DNA of 64,000 nucleotides. It comes from CAISIP01 sp038326025. GTDB lineage: Bacteria; Pseudomonadota; Gammaproteobacteria; Burkholderiales; Burkholderiaceae_C. Both the position numbers and the translations under genes were made by a program. Location: contig JBBQJP010000019.1 of the NCBI GenBank assembly GCA_038326025.1, positions 11,867-75,866 of the forward strand, given 5' to 3'. The notes below the pieces were generated by a model. It searched no databases, was not told where the DNA came from, and saw only the letters and a list, made by a program, of their open reading frames with translations. Shown here one piece after another: positions 31,004-39,772 of the stretch (position 1 is the stretch's first letter; each line of letters begins with the position of its first letter).

Positions 31004-32976
31004 CTGGCGGTGACCTCGGCAGCGAACGTGCGCTGCTCTTCGGTTTTTGGCAACGCGGCGCGAACCTTGATCAGGTAGTTGGTCAACTCACCGAGCTTGG
31101 CCTCAAGCTCGGTCATGCCTCTTTCTTGCGCTGCGATTTCGCCGATCCGGTTGGCCAGACCGCCGGCAGCCTGCTGGATCCGGTCGATGGCTTCGATACG
31201 CCGCGCAAAATTGCGCCGGCGCTCGCGCAACTGGGCATCGAGCTGGGCTGCCGCGGTTTTGCTCCACAGCTCCACCTCGCCCAGTGCGGTTTCGTGGATG
31301 GTGCGAAGCCGCGTCGCCAATGCACGCACCAGTTTGTCCGAAAATTCGGCCTGGGCCAGTCGGAAGGTATTGGCAACGCCCAGGTATTGCAGGTGCCCGC
31401 GCTCGACGCTGTCCAGGTCCTGGATGAATGATTCAAGCTGCGGCTCTGGCGACGCCTGCAGCGAAAACCCGTGCTCCCCATTGAGCTGGCGAAAGGTCGC
31501 GGCGAGCATGGACTGGATTTCCTTGCACAAGGCCTGCACCCGCCGGAATATGGCTCTGAGCCGCTCAAACGTCTCGCCGTAAGCCTTCTTGACACCAAAC
31601 TTCAGGCCCTTTTGGCGCAGAGCGGCGTTGAGTTGTGTCATCTCGGTCTTGAGCGCGGTCGCACTCAGACTGTCGAACACATCACGCAGTAGTTTGAGAT
31701 GCACCGAACGCACGGCGTGGATCTTCGCGCCGCTGAGATCGAAATCGGACTGCTCCTGCGTGATACGGCCGCGCATATGCCTGATGACGGTCGCGTTCTT
31801 GCCCTGCAGGCCCTTGAGCTCCATCATCTGCTCGGCCAGGTCCCGGCGCCGGATATTGATCACCCGACCAGTCTCCTGTCGCAGGCTGGAGATGCCGGTG
31901 GCAACCGCTGCCCCCAGGATCTGCTGGCGCTGGCCCATGATGCCGATCGCCAGCGCGTCCTCGAGCTTGGGCAGGCAGCTGGCCTCCAGCAGTTCGGCGT
32001 CGTCGGTGACCTTGGCCACCAGCCCCTTGTGCGCAGAGATTGGTATCACCTGGCTTTGCGAGATGCCCAGAATGTCGGCAGTGGACGCCCGCTGCCTGTC
32101 GATCTGCGCCTGGATCTGCGACGGCGAGCTGAGCGCATCCCACAAGGTATCGATCTTGTTAAGCACCACCAGGCGCAGGTCGGATGCCTCACTGTCGACC
32201 ACCAGGTGCTCACGCCAGATCGTCATGTCCGACTTGGTGACGCCGGTATCTGCACCCAGGATGAAAACCACGGCCTGCGCCTGTGGCAACAGGCTGACCG
32301 TCAGTTCGGGCTCCGCACCGATGGCATTCAGCCCGGGTGTATCGAGGATCACCAGGCCCTGCTTGAGCAGCGGATGGGCAATATTGATCAATGCGTGGCG
32401 CCATCTGGGCACCTCGACCATCCCCTCGGAGTCGACGATGGGGTTGTCTTCGGGTTCCTGGCTGTACCAGAACCCAAGCGCCTGAGCTTCTTCGAGGGAG
32501 ACATGGCGTGTCTCGGCCACCATCTCCAGCGCCTTTGCCAGCTGCTGCGGGTCGTTGACATCGAGATCGACACGGGTCCATTTCTCGGGGACCATGCGCC
32601 ATTCCATCAGGGCCTGCGGTTGCAGCCGGGTTTCGACCGGCAACAGACGCAGACATGGCGGAACGTCGGCGTCATATCCCAATTCGGTGGGGCACATGGT
32701 CGTGCGACCCGCGCTGGCCGGCATGATGCGGCGGCCATAACCGGCGAAGAAAATCGCGTTGATCAGCTCGGATTTGCCGCGCGAGAATTCGCCAACAAAG
32801 GCCACCATGACCTTGTCGGCGCGCACCTGCGTTTCCAGGCGACGCAGCCGCTCCTCCACGCCTGCGTCGAGCAGCTCGTGGTCCTTCATCCACTCGGCCA
32901 GCAGCTTCAGGCGAAGCCCGAATTCGCGCCGCCACGCTCCATGCTGATCAAACTGCTCATTGAAAGTTGAAACCAA
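31000..32976 (-). CDS. Bacterial dynamin-like GTPase
   Basis: A 658-residue large GTPase of the dynamin superfamily. G1 is FVGEFSRGKSELINAIF (near residue 60), G2 lies in RTTMCPTEL, G3 is LVILDTPGLNA and G4 is LNKIDTLW. Long helical and coiled-coil stretches fill the C-terminal half, including LEAKLGELTNYLIKVRAALP. Bacterial dynamin-like proteins remodel or stabilise membranes, for example under stress or during division. A clear paddle-like hydrophobic segment is not obvious. The gene overlaps mutY by four bases and is presumably co-transcribed with it. Cellular role here is unknown. Confidence 0.9.
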   Translation of the reverse strand: MVSTFNEQFDQHGAWRREFGLRLKLLAEWMKDHELLDAGVEERLRRLETQVRADKVMVAFVGEFSRGKSELINAIFFAGYGRRIMPASAGRTTMCPTELGYDADVPPCLRLLPVETRLQPQALMEWRMVPEKWTRVDLDVNDPQQLAKALEMVAETRHVSLEEAQALGFWYSQEPEDNPIVDSEGMVEVPRWRHALINIAHPLLKQGLVILDTPGLNAIGAEPELTVSLLPQAQAVVFILGADTGVTKSDMTIWREHLVVDSEASDLRLVVLNKIDTLWDALSSPSQIQAQIDRQRASTADILGISQSQVIPISAHKGLVAKVTDDAELLEASCLPKLEDALAIGIMGQRQQILGAAVATGISSLRQETGRVINIRRRDLAEQMMELKGLQGKNATVIRHMRGRITQEQSDFDLSGAKIHAVRSVHLKLLRDVFDSLSATALKTEMTQLNAALRQKGLKFGVKKAYGETFERLRAIFRRVQALCKEIQSMLAATFRQLNGEHGFSLQASPEPQLESFIQDLDSVERGHLQYLGVANTFRLAQAEFSDKLVRALATRLRTIHETALGEVELWSKTAAAQLDAQLRERRRNFARRIEAIDRIQQAAGGLANRIGEIAAQERGMTELEAKLGELTNYLIKVRAALPKTEEQRTFAAEVTAS

Positions 32977-33027
32977 GGTATCCCCCTGTGCCTTTCAATA
33001 TAGCATCGCCCGGCTGCAAATCGCTCA

Positions 33028-33840
33028 CTATCGCTGGCAACTGTGGCAGAAATAAGTCGACCGCTGCCCCTGCTTCATCAGCGAAATCGGTGTACCGCAC
33101 AAGCCGCATGGCTGGCCCGCGCGGCCGTAGACCGCCGCCTCCAACTGGAAATGCCCGCTTTCACCCATCGCACTGGAGAAATCACGCAAGGTGCTGCCCC
33201 CTTTTTGCACTGCCCGGGCCAGCACGTCGCGAATACATTGATGCAGCCGGTTCGCGCGTGCCACGCTCAGTCGGTGCGCCCGAACGGTCGGCCGGATACC
33301 CGCATGGAACAAGGCTTCGCATGCGTAGATATTGCCCACCCCGACGACCAGGTCTCCCGCCAGCAACACCTGCTTCACCGCACTGCTCCGTAACTTCAGC
33401 CCACGGGAAAACGCAGCGGCATCGAATTGATCCTCAAGTGGCTCCATTCCGAGCCGACCCAGCAGCTTGGTGGCGATAGGCGATTGTTCGCTCTCAGCGA
33501 ACACGACTGCACCAAAGCGGCGCGGGTCGTGCAGGCGCAGTTGGCCCTGGCTGGTCATCAACTCAAAATGGTCGTGGTTTGCCCGGGGCGGCAAGTCACG
33601 CGCGAACGCCAGGCTGCCCGACATGCCCAGGTGGATCAACAGCAGGCCCCCGTCCAGGTCGAGCAACAGGTATTTGCCGCGCCGACGCACGTCCAACACA
33701 ATCTGGCCGACCAGTCGTTCGGGCGAACAACCCAGCGGCCAACGCAGGGGTTTTCCGAGCCAGGCCAGCTGGATCCGGGCGCCGGCGATCTGCCTGGCAA
33801 AACTCAGACGTGTGACTTCAACTTCCGGCAGTTCAGGCAT
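33028..33840 (-). CDS. mutM: Formamidopyrimidine-DNA glycosylase MutM (Fpg)
   Basis: Excises 8-oxoguanine and ring-opened purines and nicks the abasic site. In 270 residues the mature N-terminus PELPEVEV supplies the catalytic Pro1 and Glu2; the conserved Lys lies in RRRGKYLLLDL; GRLGMEPL, the helix-two-turn-helix GVGNIYACEALFHAGI and the C-terminal zinc finger (CGLCGTPI ... CHSCQR) are all present. It is divergent from the TPR-protein gene with 54 bases between them. Its function pairs with the nearby mutY in the oxidised-guanine repair system. Confidence 0.97.
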   Translation of the reverse strand: MPELPEVEVTRLSFARQIAGARIQLAWLGKPLRWPLGCSPERLVGQIVLDVRRRGKYLLLDLDGGLLLIHLGMSGSLAFARDLPPRANHDHFELMTSQGQLRLHDPRRFGAVVFAESEQSPIATKLLGRLGMEPLEDQFDAAAFSRGLKLRSSAVKQVLLAGDLVVGVGNIYACEALFHAGIRPTVRAHRLSVARANRLHQCIRDVLARAVQKGGSTLRDFSSAMGESGHFQLEAAVYGRAGQPCGLCGTPISLMKQGQRSTYFCHSCQR

Positions 33841-33894
33841 GGGCTTTCTTGTGCTCGCGCGGCGATTGACGCGCTGTTGGATTATTATGGATTG

Positions 33895-35640
33895 ATGATC
33901 CGAACCCTCCGTCGCACTGCCCTCGTGGTGCTGATCGCGACCTTGTGCGCGAACCCCTCCTTCGCCCAGAACAAGCCTGATTCAACCGACGCGCCGGTCA
34001 GTTCCGCGCTGGACGCGGAGCTGTTCTACCAACTCATGCTGGGCGAACTCAATGCCATTGGCGGCGAACCCGGGGTCGGTTTCTCCATCCTGCTGGACGC
34101 TGCACGCAAAACCGGCGACCCGCGACTGTTCAAGCGCGCCACCGACATCGCATTACGCGGGCGTTCCGGCGATTCAGCACTGCAGGCAGCACGTGCCTGG
34201 CGCAGCGCATTGCCGCAATCGCGCGAGGCCAATCGCTACCTGTTGCAGATCCTCATCGGGCTGAACCGTCTGGCTGAAACACTCGACCCGCTCAAACGCG
34301 ACCTGGCATTGGCGTCGATTCCCGACCGTCAGGCCGCCATCAACAGCATGCCGGCGTACTACGCCCGCGCCAGTGACAAGAAGCAGGCGGCCACCGTCGT
34401 CGAACAGGCGCTGGCCGAATATCTGGATAGCGCCGATTTTGGCCCGGCTGCCTGGACGTCCATCGGACGCCTGCGGGCCGACGCCAAGGACACGCAGGGT
34501 GCGCTCGACGCTGCCCGCCGCGGGCAGTCGCTCGATCCGAACGCCGACGGTCCTGCAATCCTGGCCTTGGGACTTTTTTCCTCCGGCACAATGCCGGCCG
34601 AATCGCTGGTCACCCACTATCTCGAACGCAACGGACGCTACGAAGTGCGCATGGACTACGCAGTTGCACTGATCGGCAAGCAACGTTATGCCGAGTCATC
34701 CCAGCAGTTGGCGATCGTGACACGTGAGAACCCCGATTTCGCACAAGCCTGGTTGGTCAAAGGCACACTGGAGCAGCAAAACCGCCTTTGGCAGGATGCC
34801 GAGGCTTCGCTGCTGCGCTTTGTCGAACTGCGTCAAGCCGAAAAAGCCGGCAATACTTCTGCCGAACCCGATCAGGCGCTGACACAGGCTTATTTGCGCC
34901 TGTCGGAAATCGCCGAGCACCGAAAAGACCTGGCCACCGCCCGTTCATGGCTCGAGCGCATCGACAGCCCCGAGCTACTGATCAACGTGCAAAGCCGCCG
35001 GGCATCTATTCTGGCGCGCCAGGGCCAGATCGACGAGGCCCGGGCCATGATCCAGGCCATTGAGGCGCGTACGCCCGATGAGGCGCGCATGAAGATCAGC
35101 GCAGAAGTGCAGATGCTGCGCGACAACCGCAAATTTCAACTCGCATATGACGTCCTCGCCAATGCCCTTGCCGAGAATCCGAAAGACCTTGATTTCCAGT
35201 ATGACCAGGCCATGATGGCCGACAAACTCGGTCGCCTGGACGAAATGGAACGGCTGCTGCGCCAGGCCATCGCGGCCAAGCCCGACTATCACCATGCCTA
35301 CAACGCCCTCGGATACTCACTGGCCGACCGCAATGTGCGCCTGCCCGAGGCGCGGCAACTGATCCTCAAGGCGCTGGAGTTTGCACCCAACGACGCGTAT
35401 ATCTCCGACTCCCTGGCCTGGGTCGAGTTTCGCAGCGGCAACCATGCCAAAGCACTGGAGATCCTGCAAAAAGCATTCAAGGACAAGCCAGATGCCGAAA
35501 TCGCCGCGCACCTTGGCGAAGTCCTGTGGACCATGAACCAGCGCGAGCAGGCCAAGGCGGTGTGGCGCGAAGGCCAAAACCTGAACGCCGAGAACGAAAC
35601 GCTCCTGGAAACGCTCAAACGCCTGCGTGTGACATTTTGA
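33895..35640 (+). CDS. Exported tetratricopeptide-repeat protein
   Basis: A 581-residue protein with a signal peptide (residues 1-23, TLCANPSFAQ) and many TPR-like helices. The clearest repeats lie toward the C-terminus (QYDQAMMADKLGRLDEMERL, YHHAYNALGYSLADRNVRLP, ISDSLAWVEFRSGNHAKALE). TPR proteins are scaffolds; a periplasmic or lipoprotein-biogenesis role is suggested only by position directly upstream of lolB (two bases apart), an arrangement common in betaproteobacteria. ATG 33895 was chosen because it begins the signal peptide. The repeats in the first half are diverged. Confidence 0.88.
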   Translation: MIRTLRRTALVVLIATLCANPSFAQNKPDSTDAPVSSALDAELFYQLMLGELNAIGGEPGVGFSILLDAARKTGDPRLFKRATDIALRGRSGDSALQAARAWRSALPQSREANRYLLQILIGLNRLAETLDPLKRDLALASIPDRQAAINSMPAYYARASDKKQAATVVEQALAEYLDSADFGPAAWTSIGRLRADAKDTQGALDAARRGQSLDPNADGPAILALGLFSSGTMPAESLVTHYLERNGRYEVRMDYAVALIGKQRYAESSQQLAIVTRENPDFAQAWLVKGTLEQQNRLWQDAEASLLRFVELRQAEKAGNTSAEPDQALTQAYLRLSEIAEHRKDLATARSWLERIDSPELLINVQSRRASILARQGQIDEARAMIQAIEARTPDEARMKISAEVQMLRDNRKFQLAYDVLANALAENPKDLDFQYDQAMMADKLGRLDEMERLLRQAIAAKPDYHHAYNALGYSLADRNVRLPEARQLILKALEFAPNDAYISDSLAWVEFRSGNHAKALEILQKAFKDKPDAEIAAHLGEVLWTMNQREQAKAVWREGQNLNAENETLLETLKRLRVTF

Positions 35641-35642
35641 CG

Positions 35643-36134
35643 ATGCGCAATCGCAGACATTGCCTGATGTTGGCTCCGGCCCTGCTACTGCTGTCCGCCT
35701 GTGCGCAAAAGCCTTTGCAGCCACCACTGGCCGGGGGACCGCGCAAGCAATGGAACGGCCGGCTGTCGCTGCGGGTGGACACCGACCCGGTGCAATCCAT
35801 GGCCGCCGGATTCGACCTGCGCGGCACGGCCGCCGCTGGCGAACTGTCCTTGTATACACCGCTGGGCTCGACGCTGGCGCGATTGCTCTGGTCCGCCGGC
35901 ACCGCCGAACTGCAGTGGAATGGCCAGCGTCGCAATTTCGACTCGATGGACGCTTTGACCACCGAGGCCACTGGCACCGCATTGCCAATCGCCGGGCTGT
36001 TTCAATGGCTCAATGGCGCACCGGCGGAGGTGCCGGGATGGTCGGCCGATCTTGCCGCGGTGTCCGACGGCAAATTGCTGGCGCGACGGACCTCACCCGC
36101 GCCGACGGTGGAGCTGCGGCTGATTTTCGAATGA
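35643..36134 (+). CDS. lolB: Outer-membrane lipoprotein insertase LolB
   Basis: LolB receives lipoproteins from LolA and inserts them into the outer membrane. The 163-residue protein starts with a lipoprotein signal (LLLLSAC, lipidated Cys near residue 20) and contains QWNGRLSLRV, GELSLYTPLGSTLARLLW and the C-terminal LFQWLNGAP segment typical of the family. It is shorter than E. coli LolB (about 207 residues), as are many betaproteobacterial versions. It lies between the TPR protein and ispE in one direction. Confidence 0.9.
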   Translation: MRNRRHCLMLAPALLLLSACAQKPLQPPLAGGPRKQWNGRLSLRVDTDPVQSMAAGFDLRGTAAAGELSLYTPLGSTLARLLWSAGTAELQWNGQRRNFDSMDALTTEATGTALPIAGLFQWLNGAPAEVPGWSADLAAVSDGKLLARRTSPAPTVELRLIFE

Positions 36135-36156
36135 CGGTCGGCGCCGTTTCGCGAAG

Positions 36157-36999
36157 ATGTTGAAGTTCCTGTACGACGTGCCTGCACCGGCCAAACTCAA
36201 CCTGTTCCTGCATATCACCGGCCGTCGCGCCGACGGCTACCACCTGTTGCAGACCGCGATGGCGCTGATTGACTGGTGCGACACGCTGCATTTTGAACTG
36301 CGCCATGGCCGCGCCATCAGCCGCCAGGATCTGGGTGTGACCTTGCCTGACGACGACCTGACCGTGCGTGCAGCGCGCGCCTTGCAGGCTGCCACAGGAA
36401 GCTCGCACGGCGTACACATCCAGGTCGACAAGCACATTCCGTCGCAGGCGGGCATGGGTGGCGGCTCGTCCGACGCCGCCAGCACCTTGCTCGCTTTGCA
36501 TCGGCTGTGGAACCTCAAAATGCCTTTGAGCGCACTCGCGCAAATCGGATTGCAGCTGGGCGCCGATGTGCCGTTTTTTTTATTGGGCGGCAACGCCTGG
36601 GTGGAAGGAATCGGTGAGAAAATCGCGCCGCTGCAAATTCCGATCGGCCGATTCGTGGTGGTGAAGCCTTCTGAAGGGCTCGATACGCGACTGATTTTTT
36701 CCGACGTGAGTTTGAAAAGAGATTCAGATCCGGCTATACTCGCAGGCTTTGCTGGAAACCCGACTGGGTTTGGGCGCAACGACATGCAGTTGGTTGCGCA
36801 AAGACTTTGTCCTGGAATTTCCCAGGCCCTGGAGTGGCTGGCAGCGCAAGGTCTGAGTGGCAGAATGACGGGTTCAGGCAGTGCAGTTTTTGCCTGGGCA
36901 CCAGCAGATATGGCACTGAATGCGGCTCCAGCCGGATTCGAAGTCCGTTGGTGTAGTGGATTGAGAGTCCATCCGCTGGCGGATTGGGCCAAATTTTGA
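36157..36999 (+). CDS. ispE: 4-diphosphocytidyl-2-C-methyl-D-erythritol kinase IspE
   Basis: A GHMP kinase of the MEP isoprenoid pathway. In 280 residues the motifs are PAPAKLNLFLHITGRRADGY (motif 1), PSQAGMGGGSSDAASTLLAL (ATP-binding glycine loop) and LSGRMTGSGSAVFAW (motif 3). The order lolB-ispE-tRNA-Gln-prs-rplY-pth is highly conserved in Burkholderiales. A strong promoter-like sequence lies inside the coding region at 36712-36740. Confidence 0.96.
   Translation: MLKFLYDVPAPAKLNLFLHITGRRADGYHLLQTAMALIDWCDTLHFELRHGRAISRQDLGVTLPDDDLTVRAARALQAATGSSHGVHIQVDKHIPSQAGMGGGSSDAASTLLALHRLWNLKMPLSALAQIGLQLGADVPFFLLGGNAWVEGIGEKIAPLQIPIGRFVVVKPSEGLDTRLIFSDVSLKRDSDPAILAGFAGNPTGFGRNDMQLVAQRLCPGISQALEWLAAQGLSGRMTGSGSAVFAWAPADMALNAAPAGFEVRWCSGLRVHPLADWAKF
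36712..36740 (+). promoter_or_regulatory. Internal sigma-70 promoter within ispE, serving tRNA-Gln and prs
   Basis: TTGAAA (36712-36717), a 17-base spacer, and TATACT (36735-36740) give a near-consensus promoter inside ispE. Its transcript would cover the end of ispE, tRNA-Gln and prs. An internal ispE promoter for prs is also known in E. coli, as I recall. Confidence 0.55.
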
Positions 37000-37030
37000 C
37001 GGTGGATGGTTATACGCCATCAACCTGTGT

Positions 37031-37107
37031 AGGGGAGTCGCCAAGCTGGTTAAGGCACTGGATTTTGATTCCAGCATGCGAAGGTTCGAATCCTTCCTCC
37101 CCTGCCA
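37031..37107 (+). tRNA. tRNA-Gln (UUG)
   Basis: A 77-nt tRNA: acceptor AGGGGAG/CTCCCCT, D arm GCCAAGCTGGTTAAGGC, anticodon stem CTGGA/TCCAG with loop TTTTGAT giving TTG, T arm GAAGGTTCGAATCCTTC, discriminator G and encoded CCA. It stands between ispE and prs. Confidence 0.97.
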
Positions 37108-37172
37108 AATTTGATGTTCGTGCCGGAGGCTCCGTCGCCGGCGAAAACCCTAACCCGATCGCCGAGACACCC

Positions 37173-38150
37173 ATGCAGGCTGCGCACCCCCCAGATTTCA
37201 TGGTTTTCACCGGCAATGCCAATCCGCTGATGGCGGCCGACATTGCCAGCCACCTCGGAATTGCCCTTGGCGCCGCCAAGGTGGGCCGCTTCTCCGATGG
37301 CGAGGTCACGGTCGAGATCAATCAGAACGTGCGAGCGCGTGACGTGTTCGTGGTGCAAAGCACCTGCGCACCGACCAACGAAAACCTGATGGAACTGCTG
37401 ATCATGGTTGACGCGCTCAAACGCGCATCTGCCGAACGCATCAGCGCCGTCATCCCCTACTTCGGTTATGCGCGTCAGGATCGCCGTCCGCGCTCTTCAC
37501 GTGTTCCGATCACCGCCAAGGTCGTCGCCAACATGCTGCAGACCGTTGGCGTCGCGCGGGTACTGACGATGGACCTGCACGCCGACCAGATCCAGGGTTT
37601 CTTCGACATACCGGTGGACAACATCTATGCGTCGCCGGTTCTGCTCGGTGACCTGCGCCAGAAGAATTACGAAGACCTGATCGTGGTCTCGCCCGACGTA
37701 GGAGGTGTGGTGCGCGCCCGCGCGCTGGCCAAGCAGCTCGGCTGCGATCTGGCCATCATCGACAAGCGGCGGCCCAAGGCCAACGTCAGCGAAGTGATGC
37801 ATGTGATCGGCGAGATCGACGGGCGCAACTGCGTCATCATGGACGACATGATCGACACCGCCGGTACGCTGGTCAAGGCGGCCGAAGTGCTCAAGGAGCG
37901 CGGCGCCAAGAAGGTATACGCGTACTGTACGCACCCGATTTTTTCCGGCCCGGCGGTCGAACGCATCTCGCAGGGAACCGCACTGGACGAAGTGGTCGTC
38001 ACAGACACCATTCCGCTCAATAACGCGGCCCAGGCCTGCCGCAAGATCCGCCAGTTGACCGTTGCACCGCTGATCGCCGAGACGATCCAGCGTATTGCCA
38101 AAGGCGACTCGGTAATGAGTTTGTTCTCGGACCAGGAAAACCTCTTCTAG
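37173..38150 (+). CDS. prs: Ribose-phosphate pyrophosphokinase
   Basis: Makes PRPP from ribose-5-phosphate and ATP for nucleotide, histidine and NAD synthesis. The 325-residue class I enzyme shows FTGNANPLMAADIASHL, GEVTVEINQNVRARDVFVVQ, the ATP flap YFGYARQDRRPRSSRVPITA, metal-binding MDLHADQIQGFFDIPVDN, and the PRPP loop VIMDDMIDTAGTL. ATG 37173 was taken; ATG 37200 would give a shorter 316-residue form, also plausible. A terminator-like hairpin follows. Confidence 0.97.
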   Translation: MQAAHPPDFMVFTGNANPLMAADIASHLGIALGAAKVGRFSDGEVTVEINQNVRARDVFVVQSTCAPTNENLMELLIMVDALKRASAERISAVIPYFGYARQDRRPRSSRVPITAKVVANMLQTVGVARVLTMDLHADQIQGFFDIPVDNIYASPVLLGDLRQKNYEDLIVVSPDVGGVVRARALAKQLGCDLAIIDKRRPKANVSEVMHVIGEIDGRNCVIMDDMIDTAGTLVKAAEVLKERGAKKVYAYCTHPIFSGPAVERISQGTALDEVVVTDTIPLNNAAQACRKIRQLTVAPLIAETIQRIAKGDSVMSLFSDQENLF

Positions 38151-38174
38151 AGGTTCACCGGTCGGGGCATTGGT

Positions 38175-38209
38175 GGTCGACCTGCGTAACACGGCAGGCC
38201 GGCTTTTTT
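38175..38209 (+). terminator. Terminator-like hairpin between prs and rplY
   Basis: GGTCGACCTGC (38175-38185) pairs with GCAGGCCGGC (38194-38203) with one mismatch and a G-U pair, around loop GTAACACG, followed by six T (38204-38209). It would end the ispE/prs transcript, though read-through into rplY is possible. Confidence 0.65.
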
Positions 38210-38254
38210 AACAGGAGTCACACTGGTCGCGGTGGGCTCCAATTGGAGTGAATC

Positions 38255-38989
38255 ATGAAATTTGTCGCTTTTGAGCGCGCCAAGCAGGGCACGGGTGCGA
38301 GCCGCCGTCTCCGCATCACCGGTCGTACACCGGGCATCGTCTACGGTGGCGAAAACGGCCAGCCACAACTGATCGAACTGGACCACAACGCGTTGTTCCA
38401 TGCGATCAAGAAGGAAGCTTTCCACTCGTCCATCCTCGAGATGGAAGTGGACGGCACGACGCACAAGGTTCTGCTGCGTGATCTGCAGATGCACCCGTTC
38501 AAGCCACTGGTTCTGCATATCGACTTCCAGCGCGTTGATGCCAAGACCCGCATGCACACGAAGGTGCCATTGCATTACGTGGGCCAGGAAGAGTCCGATG
38601 CCGTCAAGGTCGACCACTGCCTGGTCAACCACGTTCTGACCGAGCTGGACGTTGCCTGCCTGCCAGCCAATCTGCCCGAATTCATCGAAGTGGACCTCTC
38701 CACGCTGGTCAAAGGCAAATCGCTGCGTCTCAAGGACGTCAAGCTGCCGCGCGGAGTCACGCCAGTCAAAGGTGGCAATGACAACCCGGTTCTGGTGTCA
38801 GTCGTGATGCCGGCCGGCGAAGCATCTGAAGCCAATGCTGAAGCGGCTGCCGTCGCAGCTGCTGGTGCCGATGCCAAACCGGCTGCAGGCGGCAAGGCTG
38901 CTCCTGCTGCCAAGGCTCCTGCAGCTGCTGCCGGCAAAGCTGCTCCCGCAGCTGCTGCAGGCAAGGCTGCTCCCGCTGCCAAGAAGTAA
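38255..38989 (+). CDS. rplY: Ribosomal protein bL25 (TL5/CTC form)
   Basis: Binds 5S rRNA in the large ribosomal subunit. The 244-residue form has the bL25 N-terminal domain (KGTGASRRLRITGRTPGIVY after the start, then EAFHSSILEMEVDG and LLRDLQMHPFKPLVLHIDFQ) and a second TL5/CTC beta domain (EVDLSTLVKGKSLRLKDVKL). The last 60 residues are an Ala/Lys/Pro/Gly low-complexity tail with repeats of GKAAPAA. AACAGGAGTC and a second upstream GGAG precede it; ATG 38255 is the family start. Confidence 0.95.
   Translation: MKFVAFERAKQGTGASRRLRITGRTPGIVYGGENGQPQLIELDHNALFHAIKKEAFHSSILEMEVDGTTHKVLLRDLQMHPFKPLVLHIDFQRVDAKTRMHTKVPLHYVGQEESDAVKVDHCLVNHVLTELDVACLPANLPEFIEVDLSTLVKGKSLRLKDVKLPRGVTPVKGGNDNPVLVSVVMPAGEASEANAEAAAVAAAGADAKPAAGGKAAPAAKAPAAAAGKAAPAAAAGKAAPAAKK
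38893..38986 (+). repeat. Imperfect tandem repeat encoding the Ala/Lys tail of bL25
   Basis: Units of the type GGCAAGGCTGCTCC followed by Gly/Ala codons recur three to four times (for example 38890s, 38933-, 38961-), encoding GKAAPAA repeats. The reading frame is kept. Such a repeat could change length by slippage in whole codons. Confidence 0.6.
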
Positions 38990-39010
38990 TCGGGTCCAAC
39001 CGGTTCGCGC

Positions 39011-39039
39011 AAACGGCCCACCTCGGTGGGCCGTTTTCC
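39011..39039 (+). terminator. Rho-independent terminator after rplY
   Basis: AACGGCCCACC (39012-39022) and GGTGGGCCGTT (39025-39035) form a long stem with a tight turn, followed by TTCC within a T-rich stretch (TTTTCC). It stands between rplY and pth. Confidence 0.8.
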
Positions 39040-39101
39040 TTGGTGCTGCCCGCTTCCTGCGGTGCAACAAGTACCCGATATCGAACGCCGATAATTTGCC
39101 C

Positions 39102-39704
39102 ATGATCAAGTTGTTTGTCGGCCTGGGAAACCCCGGGCCCGAATATGAAGGCACTCGCCACAACGCCGGGTTCTGGTGGATAGACGCGCTGGCCGACTCC
39201 CTGGGCGTGCGCCTGGCGTACGACAAGGCCTGGCAAGGACAGGTCGTGCGCACCAGCTTGCAGGGTCAGGTTGTGTGGCTGTTAAAACCACAGACCTTCA
39301 TGAATCTTTCCGGCCGATCGGTAGCGGCGCTGGCGCGATTCTTCAAAATCACACCGCAGGAAATCCTGGTCGCACATGACGAGCTGGACATCATGCCCGG
39401 GCAGGTCAAGCTCAAGCGCGCCGGCAGCCATGCGGGCCACAATGGCCTGCGCGACATCCACGACCAGCTCGGTACCGACGACTACTGGCGACTACGCCTG
39501 GGCATCGGACACCCGGGCGTCAAGGCTGAGGTCGTCAACTGGGTTCTGAAGAAACCCCGGATTGAAGATCGACAGGCCATTGACGATTGCATTACTCGCT
39601 CGCTCAAGGCCGTACCCTTCCTGCAAACGGATGACGTGGCCAAGGCCACCATGTTGCTGCATACACGCCCTGCGCCGGAAAATCCCGCTGGCAAACCGGT
39701 TTAG
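39102..39704 (+). CDS. pth: Peptidyl-tRNA hydrolase
   Basis: Releases tRNA from peptidyl-tRNA that has dropped off the ribosome. The 200 residues include FVGLGNPGPEYEGTRHNAGF with catalytic His (near residue 22) and Asn, LLKPQTFMNLSGRSV, ILVAHDELDIMPGQVKLKR with the catalytic Asp, and the GSHAGHNGLRDIHDQLG loop. ATG 39102 matches the family start IKLFVGLGNPG. It stands 62 bases after the rplY terminator. Confidence 0.97.
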   Translation: MIKLFVGLGNPGPEYEGTRHNAGFWWIDALADSLGVRLAYDKAWQGQVVRTSLQGQVVWLLKPQTFMNLSGRSVAALARFFKITPQEILVAHDELDIMPGQVKLKRAGSHAGHNGLRDIHDQLGTDDYWRLRLGIGHPGVKAEVVNWVLKKPRIEDRQAIDDCITRSLKAVPFLQTDDVAKATMLLHTRPAPENPAGKPV

Positions 39705-39772
39705 GCAAGGCGCGTCCAGATCCCCTGGCGCACCAGCCCGCCGGCCCAACCGATCGCAGGAGGCCACGCACC

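Noticed and set aside
31699..32970. 423-codon open frame antisense to the dynamin gene
   Set aside because: The minus-strand gene has complete GTPase motifs; no motif on this strand.
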